From NCBI GenBank assembly GCA_004194705.1, contig SADC01001326.1:62001-126000 (forward strand): a stretch of DNA of 64,000 bases, written 5' to 3'. This DNA comes from Ditylenchus dipsaci (Eukaryota; Nematoda; Chromadorea; Rhabditida; Anguinidae). Position numbers and translations under genes: made by a program. This document shows, one piece after another, positions 1 to 11,307 of this stretch; position 1 is the first letter of the stretch; each line of letters begins with the position of its first letter. The notes beneath the pieces are model-generated. The model was not told the DNA's origin. It did no database searches and worked only from the letters and a program-made list of their open reading frames with translations.

Positions 1-498
1 GCTATTTTTTCGTGGCACGTAATCCGTTACTCTTTTTCGTAATAGAAATACTGTTTTTGTAGCATATTTCAGCTTTTCACTGTTTTCATTAACTATTAAC
101 AAAAACACACAGAAAAAGCCAGGAAAAAACTGGAAAATATTCTCTAGAATAAACCAGCAAAAGATTCCACTCTGGCTTTTTCACAACTCTAGTTTTAATC
201 ATTTTTTGTATGTTTTAGGGAAATAAAACGTGTAGAAAACTATATTTTTGGGCTGGAGTAAAAAAATTACAAAAATCCCTGGGTGGCCTGAAATTGTCTT
301 GAATCATACTTTTGAACGTTTTAGCACCTGATTTTTTCTTAAAACATGTTTTTAGAGGTGGGATTTTTCAAAAAGTTATATACAGACTCTTTTTACCCAG
401 CTCCAGTTACCGAAACGGAGTGAAATACCAGTGAATGAAGTTGCATGTCCCACCGGGAAAAAATTCAAAAAATTTTAAATCTTTTTTTGTCTAAAGGT

Positions 499-1717
499 GT
501 AGACAGCCACGGTCCTTGTTAGACATGCTAACGCGGGAAAGGCACGAACACGCCGAACCTATCAAGGAACTTTATATACCAAAACATTGCCCTAACCGAG
601 CTTTACTGAACGTAATCCGAATTTCCTATGGAGCAGTCCTGGGCGAGATATTGCACTTTGAGCGTTGCAAATCTAGCAGTTAAAATTAAGTCATAAAAAA
701 ATTACACCCTCAATCTATGTGTAGTTAAGGCGCAGCAGTATCATCGGAGACTCTATTTTTCTAATCGCAGGTTCGATCCCCAACGGGTGCATATTTTTTG
801 TTTTTTTCATTTTCCATAAATTCATATATGTTCAAACGGAATAGTAGCGATCAGTGACAGATTGCGACAATTCAAATTGCGCCAAGATTTAGTAACAAAT
901 TCAGTCCTTCGAACTGAATTCGTTACTGAATCTTGACACGATTTGAATTTTCGCAATCTGTCGCTGGCTATGCTAGCTTTTCGTAAAGAATTAACTATTG
1001 CGATTCTGACATCTCAATTTAGTGTCATTCTTCATGTCTTACGTTATGACAAAGATATTTTAAAGTTATTCAATACTAGGATACTTTTGATAGTAGGATT
1101 CGAAAAAGAAGAAAAACCTGACCAAATGCCTTTGATCGTGATTCTTGTAATAGCTCCAAGACTATCAAACAATTATGTAATTTGCACCGGAAAAAATAGT
1201 TAAAAAGGGTCAGAAAAAACAGATAATATCCCATCTCGTGCAACTTTTTGATTCGACCAATTAAAAGAAATCTGGTCGAACATTGGCCAGGTCTTCAAAA
1301 TATTTTTGTAATAACGTGCAAAAAGAGTGACTCTGAATTAGAGATTAGAATCACAATAAATAATTATTAACGAAAAGCTGCCATTTTGTTTAAAAAAAAT
1401 CTATGAACTCACGGAAAATGAAATACAAAAAAATGCATCCAGCGGGGATCGAAGCTGCTATTAGAAAAGTAGAGTCTCAAACGATTCTACTGCGCCATAA
1501 ATACACAATGATGGATGTTGTAATTTTTCTCATATTTCAACGGATGTATTTTGCAACTTTTAAAGTGCAATATCTCGCCCAGGACTGCTCCGTAGGAAAT
1601 TAGGATTCCTGTTCAGTAACAAGCTCGGTTAGGGCTATCTTTTAGTATATAAGGCCCTTTTATGTGGTCGTGCCTTTCCCGTGTAAGATAAACAAGTCGA
1701 CTGATTGCTGTCTAAAT
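499..1717. repeat. Foldback element with tRNA-like sequence in both arms
   Basis: About 170 bp at 499-680 reappears inverted at about 1550-1717; shared stretches include CGGGAAAGGCACGA, CCCTAACCGAGCTT and GGAGCAGTCCTGGGCGAG. Inside the arms are inverted tRNA-like copies at about 724-790 (GGCGCAGCAGTATC followed by GGTTCGATCCCC) and 1429-1500. The B-box-like GGTTCGA suggests a SINE head or tRNA-derived piece. A second palindrome at about 850-970 (CAGATTGCGACAATTCAAAT against its inverse) lies in the middle, so this is a hairpin within a hairpin. Short ORFs here have no protein-like composition. The 1-498 stretch holds nothing I recognise. Confidence 0.7.
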
Positions 1718-2038
1718 TGTTGGCCCAAGCGACCTCCGTCTCACATATTGGCCAATTTGTGCGGCAGATACAATGAACGGTATTGTGTTTGCTACTTTGC
1801 TTATCTGGAGTAACCACACTTTACATTTTTAAATGCAAGAAAAAGAACATGGGATTGGCCAGAATCCCTTCTTAGGTCGGATTATTTTGTCCTCGGGTAA
1901 AAGTCAACATTAGTCAAAACAATATTTCTTTTCTATCTTCCTGCTCCGACCTAAAACCCGTTTTCTACATGGTTGCAGCCCTGAACACAAAAAGTGGTTA
2001 AAAACGCTTTCGGGAAAAGTTATTATAATAAACTTTAG

Positions 2039-2685
2039 GTGATGATGATTCTCGAGAAGCAGCCAAAGATCTTCTGGAGGAGATGATGTGCATTCTCACG
2101 GCCAAGGGCCTGGAACTGGAAGTAGCAGTGAAGATGATGGAGATTCCCATGGATCTGGTGGTAGCCATGAGAATGGTGAGCCAAGAGGAAAAAGTGGTGG
2201 TGAAGGCAGTACTGAAACATTTCAAGGAGGTGGCAAGAGTGGGGGAGATTGTGACCAGGTCAGAGGTGGTGGTAATGATGGAGATGATGACAATGATAGC
2301 TCTGGTACTTCTGGTAGTGGAGATGGTGGTAGTTCATCTACTGAAAGTGGTGGGGATGACCATTCTCCTGAAGATGACAAAATCAAACCACATGGAGATG
2401 ATGACATCAGCTATTGCAGTGGAGAAACTGGCGGTAGTAGTGGAGGGATGGAGATGGTAGTGGAGAGAGTGGTAGCGGAGGGAAAGGAGGACGATATGTA
2501 GGCAGCAGTGAGTACATAGACCCTCATTCTCATGAGATGGTAAAGAAGGTAGAGGAGATGGCTCAAGCAGTGGCAGCAATCAAAAAAACCTGGACATAGA
2601 CATGGTGAAGGAACTAGTAGTGAAAGTAGAGAAAATAGAGGAACGCCAGTGATACTTCCCCCTACAAAAAGTTCTTCTAGTGAAG
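2039..2685 (+). CDS. Gly/Ser/Asp-rich exon with several frame breaks
   Basis: The acceptor CTTTAG ends at 2038 and the donor G|GTAGAT follows 2685, giving a phase 1-1 exon like those downstream. The best-composed reading is strongly Gly/Ser/Asp/Glu-rich (GTGSSSEDDGDSHGSGG type), but it uses different frames in different parts. It enters as DDDSREAAK and shifts by one base at GCCAAAG near 2065. It shifts again near 2450 at GGAGGGATGG, near 2531, and near 2585 in an A-run, and ends in a Ser-rich stretch. Each shift can be explained by one missing base in a short homopolymer. It is either a degenerate exon or a sequence with homopolymer errors. The longer overlapping Met/Val-rich frame looks like a shadow. 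Confidence 0.5.
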
Positions 2686-2884
2686 GTAGATATTTGAAGG
2701 TTTATAGGCAGTCAGCCTTACTCTAAAAAGAGTTTTATCATTTATTCGGCTCAACTGATCAAAATTTGAAAAAATCGTTTTTTTTAAAGAGTGAAGATTA
2801 CTGTATCCAGGGCCACAATTGGGGGAAGGTGGTGGGTCATAGGGGTAATAACCGCCCCCCCCCTTCGGGGCGGCCGTAAGCCCA

Positions 2885-3046
2885 AAGGAGCGAAAAAAAT
2901 TCTAACAAAACAAGGCCTAGAATTTAATTTTAGGTTTTAGTTTTGTTAGAAACTCAATAAAAAAATTGTACGTCAATCAAACGATTATGAAAAAATTTGA
3001 ATTGGCTGGGGACTACCAGACCACCGTGAGCATGGTCCTTTAATGT
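2885..3046. repeat. Family H element, one end (GGTCCTTTAA terminus)
   Basis: Shares TTTGAATTGGC(G/T)GGGGAC and the terminal ATGGTCCTTTAA with the full element at 53873-54114, and also the internal CTAACAAAACAAGGC segment in the same order. Only one end is present. A poly-C tract and a GGGGCGGCC patch precede it at 2850-2880. Confidence 0.55.
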
Positions 3047-3660
3047 TTGTAAAACCCGCCATTCATATTAGTTTTTAATTATTTTGTGCCTTTACTGCCT
3101 TCTAAGCAGAAAAAAGATGTCAAGCCATGTTTTTATTAGAAACTAGAAACCTTCGGAGTTCTCTCCTACAAGCGCCTCCCTGCAGGCGTTTCACATTTTT
3201 CGCGATGATTTTTTCTTAGAGTTTTTTTTTATTTTTTGGGGTTTTTCCATAAAATTTATTTTAAAAATTAAAATATCAAGAAAGGCTCGAGCTAGAACCG
3301 TTATAAAAATACTTTATTAATTAACAATGGAGAAGAACAATATATGAGATTTATCGATTAGAATTTTCAGAAAAGGTCTGCAGCTGAAATTGCTAAATAA
3401 AATGTAGTAGACCACCACGAAAACGGAAAAGCCAGTCGTGAACGTTTGCTAAACCATTATTTATTTTTATTATGAACTATTTTGTCCCTTCGTTGCCTTC
3501 TTAACTGTAAACAAGTTGAGACAACCATAGCTTGGAACGCGTTTTTTACAGTTTAGAGAATCGACTCACAATTGCCTAAGCCAGTTGAGCCAAATATTGC
3601 TTTCGAAAATCATATTGTTCTTTCAAGAGCTCTAAAATAAAGTGACTAATCCAAGTTTAG

Positions 3661-3998
3661 AGTATGGCACCCTAAGCCTCCGTCCAAGCATCCTGATTCG
3701 AGCAGTCAACAGAAACCACCAAATCTTCTAGCTCTAGTAGTCAAGAAAAACCTCCTAAACCCATTCATCAACTTCTAGCAGCCATAAAAGCACCAAAAGA
3801 CCACCTGATAGCTCTAGTAGTCACGAAGTGACCAAAAAGCCTCGTCCCAGCAAACCCAGCCACTTCCCTCACCACACTGAATTACCAGACGCTACTACTA
3901 AACGACCTTGCAGAAGCAAGCCTGATCCAACTTGTCCCATGTGCAAAATCTGCAAGAGAAAAATAACGATGAAGAGACCAGGAGGAGACCAGGACTAG
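3661..3998 (+). pseudogene. Ser/Pro/Lys-rich exon remnant with Cys-rich end
   Basis: Acceptor GTTTAG at 3655-3660. Three frames in turn give PKPPSKHPDSSSQQKPP, then KSSSSSSQEKPPKP, then a longer run with SSSSHEVTKKPRPSKPSH ending CRSKPDPTCPMCKICKRK before a stop near 3998. The repeated S-S-S-S-(H/Q)-x-x-x-K-x-P theme running through all three frames argues that this was one coding block with two single-base breaks. The first break is at CACCAAATCTTC, a CCAAA site like those in the long exons. The four closely spaced cysteines resemble the module ends of the downstream gene. Confidence 0.45.
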
Positions 3999-4456
3999 AG
4001 GAAGCATAACGCAAAATGACCAGCTGGAAGAAGAAAAAAGCTCCAGAAGCCGAAAAACTGAAGACGACCAGGTGGAGGAGACGAAGTCAGAAGAGCAGAG
4101 AAGGATTAGCGGAGGTCAGACAATAACCAGGAAAAGATAGTGATGGTCAATGGCAAAAAGTATATCACAGGACCAAAACGCATCTAAACAATGGCCTAAT
4201 AATGGAGAGGGACAGGAATAGATGAGAGTTCTTTGAAGTTTCTGGAGAAAATAATATGGCTGGAGGTGAGAATGAGGCAGGCGAGAAGCGAATAGTTATT
4301 AGAACGATTACTAAGAAGCATTCCACCAAGAAAGAGAAGAGCAAGCACAAGAAAAGAAATCCAAGCACAGTAAACATACAGAGGTTGCTGAATAGACAAG
4401 AATATAATGAAAAAGGATATGTAATTGAACTTACTTTTAATTGGGTCTGTGAATAA
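3999..4456 (+). pseudogene. Glu/Lys-rich coding-like remnant
   Basis: Fragmentary Glu/Lys/Arg-rich reading appears in several frames: near 4017 a run like DQLEEEKSSRSRKTEDDQ, near 4140 MVNGKKYITGPKRI, and 4256-4456 an ORF with KKHSTKKEKSKHKKR. Composition matches the acidic or Lys-rich exons downstream, but stops and frame changes break it. No clear splice sites define an exon. It could be decayed exon sequence of the same gene or chance. Confidence 0.3.
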
Positions 4457-4641
4457 AAAAATTGCAAAAAAATTTGGATACAGTCGACGCTTATGGTTTG
4501 CATTGCCTAAGACTGGCACAGCCAGAATGCACTGCTTTTCTCTTCATGTGTTAAGGGTCCTAATGAGACTTGGTCTCCTTGTTGTTTTCGGAGTTTTTCA
4601 TAGGGGTGGTAAAAAAGTCGGGCATTTATGAATCCGGCATA

Positions 4642-4739
4642 CCGTATTTCCTCTAATAGAAGCCCCTCCTGTTATATAAATGAAAACACGATTTTCAGAC
4701 CACTTGAAGTTTGAGGGGGCTCTATTAGAGGAATTACGG
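4642..4739. mobile_element. Family A MITE, word AAGCCCC (98 bp)
   Basis: Left end CCGTATTTCCTCTAATAG and right end CTATTAGAGGAATTACGG are inverted and flanked by TA on both sides, as expected for a TA-targeting Tc1/mariner or pogo-type element. The word after the constant end is AAGCCCC on the left and its complement on the right. It is non-coding. Confidence 0.75.
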
Positions 4740-4799
4740 TAAATCCAAAAAATAGTTTAATTTAAAAAAGTTTTGGCGCTAAACGGGGAGAGCCGAGGC

Positions 4800-5298
4800 C
4801 ATCCACAAAATAGTAGCCAACCCCCCTCTAATAAAAGCCCACCCCCCATAAGGTGTATCTGAGAAATAAGCCCGCTCCATCCGCCGCCCCTCATCTTTTA
4901 TATAATCTCCCATATCAAAAAAAATTCAATAAATAGGTATAGCTATACAAAAACTCTACCATTTAGCAAAAATTGAATTAATAATAATTAAAGTAATTTT
5001 AAATCTTACTTGGATTTTGTTTCAGTTCGAGCATTGCTTTCTACTACATTTCATTCTCGTTACTTTCTTTGTTTTCCCCACTTTCTCTCGTTTTCCGTAT
5101 ACCCTCTAATAGTAGCCCATTCTCTAATAGTAGCCCCCCCCTACGAGGGGGTTGAAAAATAGTAGCCCCCCCCTGAAAATCGGCCTATTTAGGCTGATTT
5201 TGCACCCCTCTAATAGTAGCCCACCCTCTAATAATAGCCCCCTCCCTAGGAGGGGGTTGAAAAATAGTAGCCCATGGACTGCTATTAGAGAAATACGG
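4800..5298. mobile_element. Family A element(s), word TAGCCC
   Basis: At 5095-5298, CCGTATACCCTCTAATAG on the left and CTATTAGAGAAATACGG on the right (TA at 5299) bracket several copies of CTCTAATAGTAGCCC and GAAAAATAGTAGCCC. A related patch at 4810-4890 uses AGCCCACC and may be a second, older copy. The short ORF across it is made of repeat words. Confidence 0.65.
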
Positions 5299-5690
5299 TA
5301 TTCGAGCGTTTACAATGTTATCGGTTTAAATAATATATGGTATCATCAAGTATACTCGATAGTTTTTATTCATTTTGTTCCGACTTTCGTTAAAACCTGA
5401 GAATATAAAGATTTTCAAGGGCTAGGGTCCCTACAAACAAAAATCGACAGGGCAAGGGGTTTCGTACACTAATTAAAAAATAGTAGAATTTTCGGGTTTA
5501 TCCTGTAAATGATCGAACATGCGAAGAGTTTTTTGGCGAGCACGTAAGGACGTCAACGTGGACAAAAAATTGTAAATGGGTGAACCAGGTGAAAACTGCA
5601 TCAAACTAAGTAATACTAGGGTCTGCAGGCGCCTATGCCGTTCTGGAACATTAGTGGTTTGGGCACTATTCTTGTGGTTCTGGAACAATA

Positions 5691-5873
5691 CAGTCGACGC
5701 TCTCTATAACGACGCTCTTTATAACGACTCGCTCTTTATAACGATCCAGAAAAAAGAACTATTTGGTCCTGAGCTAAGTCATGCAAGTCAAAACGACGCT
5801 CTTTATAACGACGCTCTCTATAACGACTCGGTTTAGCCGGTCCCTTGAGAGTCGTTATAGAGAGCTTCGACTG
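5691..5873. mobile_element. Family B MITE, word CTATAACGAC
   Basis: CAGTCGACGCTCTCTATAAC at the left and its inverse ending TTCGACTG at 5873, with TA on both sides. Inside, CTCT(T)TATAACGAC is repeated about five times. It resembles Tigger/pogo-type ends (CAGTC..CTCG..). No ORF belongs to it. Confidence 0.75.
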
Positions 5874-5970
5874 TAGTGGTACATTTACATTAGCAGTTCG
5901 GGTAGATTAATCTTTCGAGTGCGTTAATGGTTAGAGTATATTATCCACCCTACTTGATAACCCACCTACT

Positions 5971-6133
5971 CTACCTTTGCCTATCCTCGCCTATGCTCGC
6001 CTATCCTCGACCATGCTTGCCTAGCCTTGCCTATCCTCGCCTATCCTTGCCTACCCTTGCCTACCCTTGCCTATGCTCGCCTATCCTCGCCTACCCTTGC
6101 TTATCCTCGCCTATTCTCCCCTATCCTCGTCTA
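5971..6133. repeat. Tandem decamer array, unit CCTATCCTCG
   Basis: About 16 imperfect copies of a 10-bp unit (CCTATCCTCG, CCTATGCTCG, CCTACCCTTG variants). Because 10 is not a multiple of 3, each frame cycles through the same residues and gives a meaningless Tyr/Pro/Leu ORF. The word CCTACCCTTGCC also occurs near 30055, with a one-base variant near 19555. Confidence 0.8.
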
Positions 6134-6134
6134 C

Positions 6135-6189
6135 GATAACGTACACCTGACCTGATCCCCAGGGTGTACGTTATATCAAAGTTTTACTG
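6135..6189. mobile_element. Family B end, word AACGTACACC (partial)
   Basis: AACGTACACCTGACC and GGTGTACGTTATATC are inverted around CTGATCCCCA, then TTTTACTG with TA following. The left terminus is lost in the decamer array. It shares its word with the element at 20149-20294. Confidence 0.5.
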
Positions 6190-6266
6190 TAGAGATTCCA
6201 CTGAACACTTAACTTTACTATCTGGCTACCTAATCACCCTTACTGGCCATATACCAACCCTACCTT

Positions 6267-6640
6267 GCAGAAAAGTGGGCTTGAACACAAAAATCCATCT
6301 TAAATCCAGGCTAAAATCCACCATCACCAATTTAGAGGGCAAGAAAAAAATTTTAGATGAAATTTCAATTATACGTGTTTGTGCTTAAAATGAAGTCAAG
6401 ATGTTGTACTTGAGGGTTCCCCAAAAATATCCTACGTTAATTCGCCAAAAATTGCAGAAAAGTGGGCTTCAACACGAAAATCCACCCAATATCCAGGCGA
6501 AAATACACCATCTCTAATTTAGAGGGAAATAAAAAAAATTTTTTAAGCAACCTAATTTTTCCGGTTATGTGCTTAAAAGACAGCTAAGAAGTTGAATTTT
6601 AGGGTTCCGGAAAGATATCCGGCATGAGTTCACAGAAATT
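6267..6640. repeat. Two-copy tandem duplication, period about 187 bp
   Basis: GCAGAAAAGTGGGCTT at 6267 recurs at 6454, followed in both by AACAC(A/G)AAAATCCA, AATCCACCAT-like and AATTTAGAGGG blocks. The copies are diverged, so the duplication is not recent. No coding signal. From 6641 to 7360 I see nothing. Confidence 0.6.
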
Positions 6641-7364
6641 AAAAGAAAATTAATCTTGAACATAACATGCGTTAACCACCCACCCAGCCACACACCCGTC
6701 CCAAATACTATGTAGAGATGTCAGCGTATACTCTTCTGACTTATATAATCGCTTCATGCTGTAATTACTAGCAGGAAATCTAAAAAGACGGTGCTAGATG
6801 GTGGCTGTCAGCTCACGTTCAAGGAATAAGGAATGAATTAGTGATATAGTTCAGGCAAAGGAGATGCAGCAAGCTTCGCTTCCCGCCAGGAAACCGACTA
6901 AGCGGCGAGCCGAAAAAACTTTTGACAAAGATTTCCAGAGCTAGTTTTAGTATTTTCGCAGTTTTATGTTAAGGATTATAAGTGAAGAGAAAATAACGCA
7001 AAAATTAAAAAAACCACATTTAACGCTTTCGACATACATCGAATTTCAAAATGGCCATACTTTGAGATCTAAATTTGAAGTCGGCGTTCTGTCTTAAGTA
7101 AGCTTACTCAGACTTGTCTGCTCTTTCGAATGAGACAAAAACTAGAAATTTCGAAAGAATCGAGGAAACAAAAGTTTGGCGCTACTTGGTTTTACCGCCC
7201 CCCCCCACACTTCTGATTCACTAAAATCTAACTAAAATTCTGGGCTTTTATTTGAGCTATCATACAATAAATAAAGTCATATTTAGTTCAAGTTAGGATT
7301 CAAAAAACATCCATTCCATGCTAATCGGAGCTGTCCCGGAACTCTTCTGTATTTTGGAACAGAC

Positions 7365-7810
7365 GGTTTTTTGCAATTTTAATTTACATGATAATTTAAC
7401 ATCATATACTCAAAATGTAGCTCTGCTTTCTGGCGTTATTTTCAATATATGGTTGTATATGATCATGTGAATTAAAATTGCAAAAAGCGTCAGTTTTGAA
7501 ATAATATAAAAATCCACCCCTCAAAAATACTCATTTTGGCCATTTTACCGCTATGTTGTAGCGCAGTTCAAGGGCTACAAAATTAAAATCTGAGTGTTGA
7601 GACATGGCCTTTTGTAAAAACACTATTTTTCACCGAAATAGCCAAAATAGTCGTTTTTAGAAAAAATAGTTTTTTTGCAAAAGACCATATCTGAACACTT
7701 ATACATGACAAAATATTGCTCTTTAATTTCGAGAATTTTGAAATTCGTTCGATGAAAAAGTTAACGCGAAAAAAAAGAAAGCTTTTAAAACACTCTGATT
7801 GATGAGCCAC
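7365..7810. repeat. Two adjacent hairpins
   Basis: At 7365-7490, TTTTTTGCAATTTTAATT pairs with AATTAAAATTGCAAAAAG. At about 7540-7810, GAGTGTTGAGACATGGCC..TTTTG pairs with CAAAAGACCATATCTGAACA, next to GCTATGTTGTAGCGCAG. The second hairpin is a diverged, inverted relative of the one at 49140-49400, which has GAGTGTTGAGATATGGTC and CTTCGCTACAACATAGTG. Confidence 0.6.
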
Positions 7811-8601
7811 CCCTAGAATATTTGACGGATCGAGCGGTTAGCCACGTTTACTCTAACACACCTTTTTACGGCTTTTTTTTGAAGACTACGCAATTATGCG
7901 GTCTATAAATTCTTGTTGTTATTCTTTTTCCCTGGAATATTGCTGTATAATCAGCCGAAAATTCTCAGCATCAATATACGCAAACCCCCATTTTCGGCTA
8001 AATTCCTTTAATTTCATTGGTCGTTCTACCAGTTAGGGCTTTTGATATTTTTTGTTGTATTAAATAGAATACTTGAACGAGTGTTATTTAGGTGAATGTT
8101 TGCACCCAAACACCTGTTAGCCCTGCTGTTGCTCGGGCATTGTCCAGTTGGTCCGATGCCGGGTCTCCTCTAATTATACATGGTTGACTTTCATTTTAAT
8201 TTAAAATAAACAAGATTGTTTTCGGTAGTTACTTGTTTAAGTTTTTTTCGCATAACATTTTTTCAAGAATTGTAAAAAAGGAAATATGCTAGCTGAGTAT
8301 GACTTGCTAATATGTTGGAGAAGTTTTGTTATAACGTATACGCTACATAGTCTTTTCAAAAGGCTTTAAAAAAATTTCGAATATAAATATTACACAAACA
8401 TGATTTTGATTGTGTTTGGAAAGAAATTTCGACGAAACAATTTAAAAATTTGACCGCCCCCTTCCCCTCCCTTCAATTTTTTTGAAAAGCATTATAATAT
8501 AAAGACTCCATACAATCGAAAAGAGTGTGGATAAAATTATCTCCGGGGTGCTTCAGCCAAATTTCAACTTCGACTCGGCATAACATTTATTCGACTAAAT
8601 T

Positions 8602-8860
8602 GAACTTAACCCCTACCAGTCGATTGAACTTGACCCCACCAGTCATTCAGCTTGGGGTACGAAGTCATTTTTTTTCACTTTTCAAATACCAATAATTATT
8701 TTGCGTAAAGATGATTAAAAACACTTAAAAGAATTTATTTTATACTTTTCCTGCAAAAAAGTTATTGGTATTTAAAATTGGAATTTTTTTGCATCCATCC
8801 GCCAAGCTGAATTACTAGTCAGGGACAAGTTCAATCGACTGGTAAGGGTTAAGTGCAAAT
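8602..8860. repeat. Foldback element
   Basis: ACTTAACCCCTACCAGTCGA and TTGAACTTGACCCC..CAGTCATTCAGCTTGG on the left pair with CCAAGCTGAATTACTAGTCA..GACAAGTTCAATCGACTGGT on the right, with a centre containing AATACCAATAA and its inverse. No coding potential. The rest of 7811-9042 shows nothing else I can name. Confidence 0.6.
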
Positions 8861-9042
8861 GCCCCAATTATTCAAATATCGAATTTTTCGAAATTCATTC
8901 ATCGAGCTAATGATGCCGTTGAACTAAAATTCTTTTTTTCCTTTCCTAAATTTTACTCAAAAATTCTTTAAAAATATCTTTTTTGAATTTGCATGTACCA
9001 GCATTGTCCAATATTCTCCTTCATTTTACTTACCAATTTAAG

Positions 9043-9120
9043 GACCGTGCCAGAAGAACTTCTACTACTACGAAAACTACGCTTCCTACAAATGCATCGA
9101 TGGCAGGAAAGTTTTGCAAA
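9043..9120 (+). CDS. Exon, two-cysteine module (first traceable)
   Basis: Acceptor AATTTAAG at 9042. The frame reads PCQKNFYYYENYASYKCIDG, with a Cys pair spaced like the later modules (C-x(13)-Y-K-C). The preferred donor is A|GTGGGG, which keeps phase 1 and gives a 47-nt intron. A longer overlapping ORF in another frame has less module-like sequence. The splice choice is uncertain. Confidence 0.45.
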
Positions 9121-9167
9121 GTGGGGCTGTACAACCAGTTATTATAGTTATTATTTTCCCAATCTAG

Positions 9168-9256
9168 ATTGTGTGCCAATGAACGAGCCCAACTCAGAGG
9201 CAATAGCCATCAATTCCACGCTTATCACTACTCATTTTAGGTCAGCTAAAATTGGA
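9168..9256 (+). CDS. Exon candidate following the first module
   Basis: Acceptor CAATCTAG at 9167. It reads CVPMNEPNSEAIAINSTL and can end at TTTG|GTTTGC in phase 1, matching the next exon at 9955. Only one cysteine is present. A further short Cys-containing piece (ATTGTGTGGATAAC, near 9392) follows a CTGCAG acceptor but cannot be placed. Low-moderate support. Confidence 0.35.
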
Positions 9257-9954
9257 TTTGGTTTGCAAATAATTTAGTTATATTGTAGATCAATATGTGT
9301 TCAATATGACAGCAACAACGTGCAATTCATGCGAACACGTTGGTTCTTATTTTAAGTTTTTTGAAAAACTATTTTTATATTTGACTGCAGATTGTGTGGA
9401 TAACACGGTAACTAAGTCCTATTTTGTAGTACTAACTCAATAAAATATATTATTAAATGTAAATTGAAATAAATTTAAGGAAGACATGCCAAAGTTTATG
9501 AAGCCAGGTAAAGGGTCTTTTTGATTTGGTGTTGTTTTAGTAAAATTTTAATTTAAGGGTCTGAAAATGATTATGCGGTAGTTTATTTTTTTTAATCAAT
9601 GTTCCCTGTTACAAAAAATAGTTAATTTATGACATTTCTTGAATTCGCACATTTTCTAAACTTCAGTTTTTTGCCCACATTTGAGGGGTTCCTAACATAT
9701 TTAAAAATGGGAAAAATTGCAAAAAATTCAGACAAAGGCACAAATTTGAAGAAATGTCTAAATATTAATCAAACCCCCTTATGCCATTCTAAATAAAAAT
9801 TTTAGAAAATGACAATCATATGCAAATTTGACAAGACAATACAAACATTAGTCAGGATCATCAAGTTGAAGAAAAGTAGGTTTTGTGTACTTATTTTTGA
9901 AAAATCACAACTTTTTTTGTGATACAATGTTAGTCCAAACATCCTTAATTGCAG

Positions 9955-10041
9955 AGCGGAAGATCTGTAAACACAAAAAAGACAAAAAAGTTGTATCTGA
10001 TGTGCTCTACTTGTGCAAACGAAATGCCTTTGTGCCCATAG
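9955..10041 (+). CDS. Exon, two-cysteine module
   Basis: Acceptor TAATTGCAG, donor ATAG|GTTTAG, phase 1-1, 87 nt. It reads KICKHKKDKKVVSDVLYLCK and then a short tail ending FVPIG. The Cys pair with an aromatic two residues before the second Cys (Y-L-C) is the recurrent module signature. It is followed by a 51-nt intron. Confidence 0.65.
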   Translation, partial: SGRSVNTKKTKKLYLMCSTCANEMPLCP

Positions 10042-10092
10042 GTTTAGTGAATTCAATTGAAACTATCAACTATATCTCTTTCAATCTTTCAG

Positions 10093-10161
10093 AATGTCAA
10101 AGCAAAGACTTCAAGGGTAATCTAATGACTGTTCCCATAGGCAAGCAAAAGGCTGATGGAG
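10093..10161 (+). CDS. Exon, first half of a two-cysteine module
   Basis: Acceptor ATCTTTCAG, donor GGAG|GTCAGT, phase 1-1. It starts ECQSKDFKGNLMTVPIGK. The partner cysteine is in the next exon (YLYSC at 11308), so here the module is split by an intron that now carries insertions of more than 600 bp. Confidence 0.65.
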
Positions 10162-10302
10162 GTCAGTTTTTTCCTGAAATTTTGCAAAAAAAGTTTAGTG
10201 GTTTGTTATCCACGCAACCTACAGGATGTCCAATAAAAACACAGATATTTTTTAAATTTGTTTGAATTAGCGCCCTTCCTTTTTATGAACCTTTTTAAAC
10301 TA

Positions 10303-10463
10303 CCTTATTTTCTCTATTAAGGAACCCTCTCTAATAATGAGCCCCCTCCCCCTCGATTTTTTGACTAGGATTTCAGAGTTAGGGCCATTTTTGATTTACA
10401 ATTTCAACATTTTTGAAGGGTTTTAAAATAATGAACCCGGGTGCGTTAATAGAGAAAATACGG
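10303..10463. mobile_element. Family A MITE, word AATGAGCCC/AATGAACCC
   Basis: Left CCTTATTTTCTCTATTAAGG (degenerate end), right TTAATAGAGAAAATACGG, TA on both sides. Internal words AATAATGAGCCCCC and AATAATGAACCCGG mark the two halves. Lies within the intron 10162-11307. Confidence 0.65.
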
Positions 10464-10465
10464 TA

Positions 10466-10970
10466 TACTTGTTGCGTGCATACTTGTGCAGCCGAGAACA
10501 ATCGGCGCCGGGCGAACCACCGGGCGGCGATTTTTTAAAAGAGTGGCGCCGGGCGTCGGATATCGGCGCCCTTGGCAGAAAAGATGGCGCCGGAGATAAA
10601 AATGCGAAAAAATTGGCGCCGAGCAACTTACATAGAGAAAGTAGCTATGCAAATTTTTTATATTTTATATTACAATTTTATCGCTATTTCAACTTATAAT
10701 ATTCACTTTGAAAGGAACTGGAGCTGTATGAGTCAGGAAAGCTAAAAAAGCTGGAAGAATCAGTACAAAACACAGATTAGAAAAAACTGAAAAAGACTTT
10801 CTCTATAATAAGAAAAGGTAAAAAAACCCACTGAAAAAGAAGCGCCGGGTGCCTGCGCCCAACTACACAATTATCGAAAAAAGCGCAGAGAGCCAAGGCG
10901 CCCCAATTTTTCCAAAATTTCCAGGGCGCACCCCGGCACCCGTCCAAGTATGGTTGCGTGTATGAATTTT
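10466..10970. repeat. GC-word foldback element (GGCGCCG repeats)
   Basis: ACTTGTTGCGTGCATACTTG near 10467 faces CAAGTATGGTTGCGTGTATG near 10950. Between them the self-complementary word TTGGCGCCG or GTGGCGCCG recurs several times at 10490-10640, with GCGCCGGGTGCC..GGCACCCG at 10842-10945. The GC-rich words stand out sharply from the AT-rich background. It is non-coding. Confidence 0.6.
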
Positions 10971-11307
10971 TCCTTTCGATTTTTTAACAGAAAAAGTCAG
11001 CTCCCGAAGCAGCAAATGACAGCATCAATGATTTCCAAATAATAATTGGCGTCTGATAAAAATATAAAAAAAAACCATCGTTGAATAATTACGTTGTCGT
11101 ATTGTCTCTCAAATTGTTTTTAGTAACTTCCTGACAAAAAAGTTGGCTAAAAGTAATGACTATTGTGGCTAAAGCTTTATTTGAATTGTTGGCTGAGACC
11201 CCTGAAAAATTTCACCAGTGTGCGAAAGCCCTTGCCAATCTTTTCACAAATATCCGTGTTTTATTGGACACCCTGTAAATGCTAATAAAAGTATTATATT
11301 TTTTTAG

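Noticed and set aside
2083..2460. Met/Val-rich 125-residue ORF
   Set aside because: It is an alternative frame of the Gly/Ser/Asp-rich exon with biased composition; the other frames give consistent low-complexity coding.
5971..6133. CRISPR-like array of short repeats
   Set aside because: The units are 10 bp and contiguous with no unique spacers; it is a tandem decamer in a eukaryotic sequence.
9138..9167. A 30-nt intron between the first two exon candidates
   Set aside because: Too short compared with the others and gives the wrong phase; a 47-nt intron from 9121 keeps phase 1.
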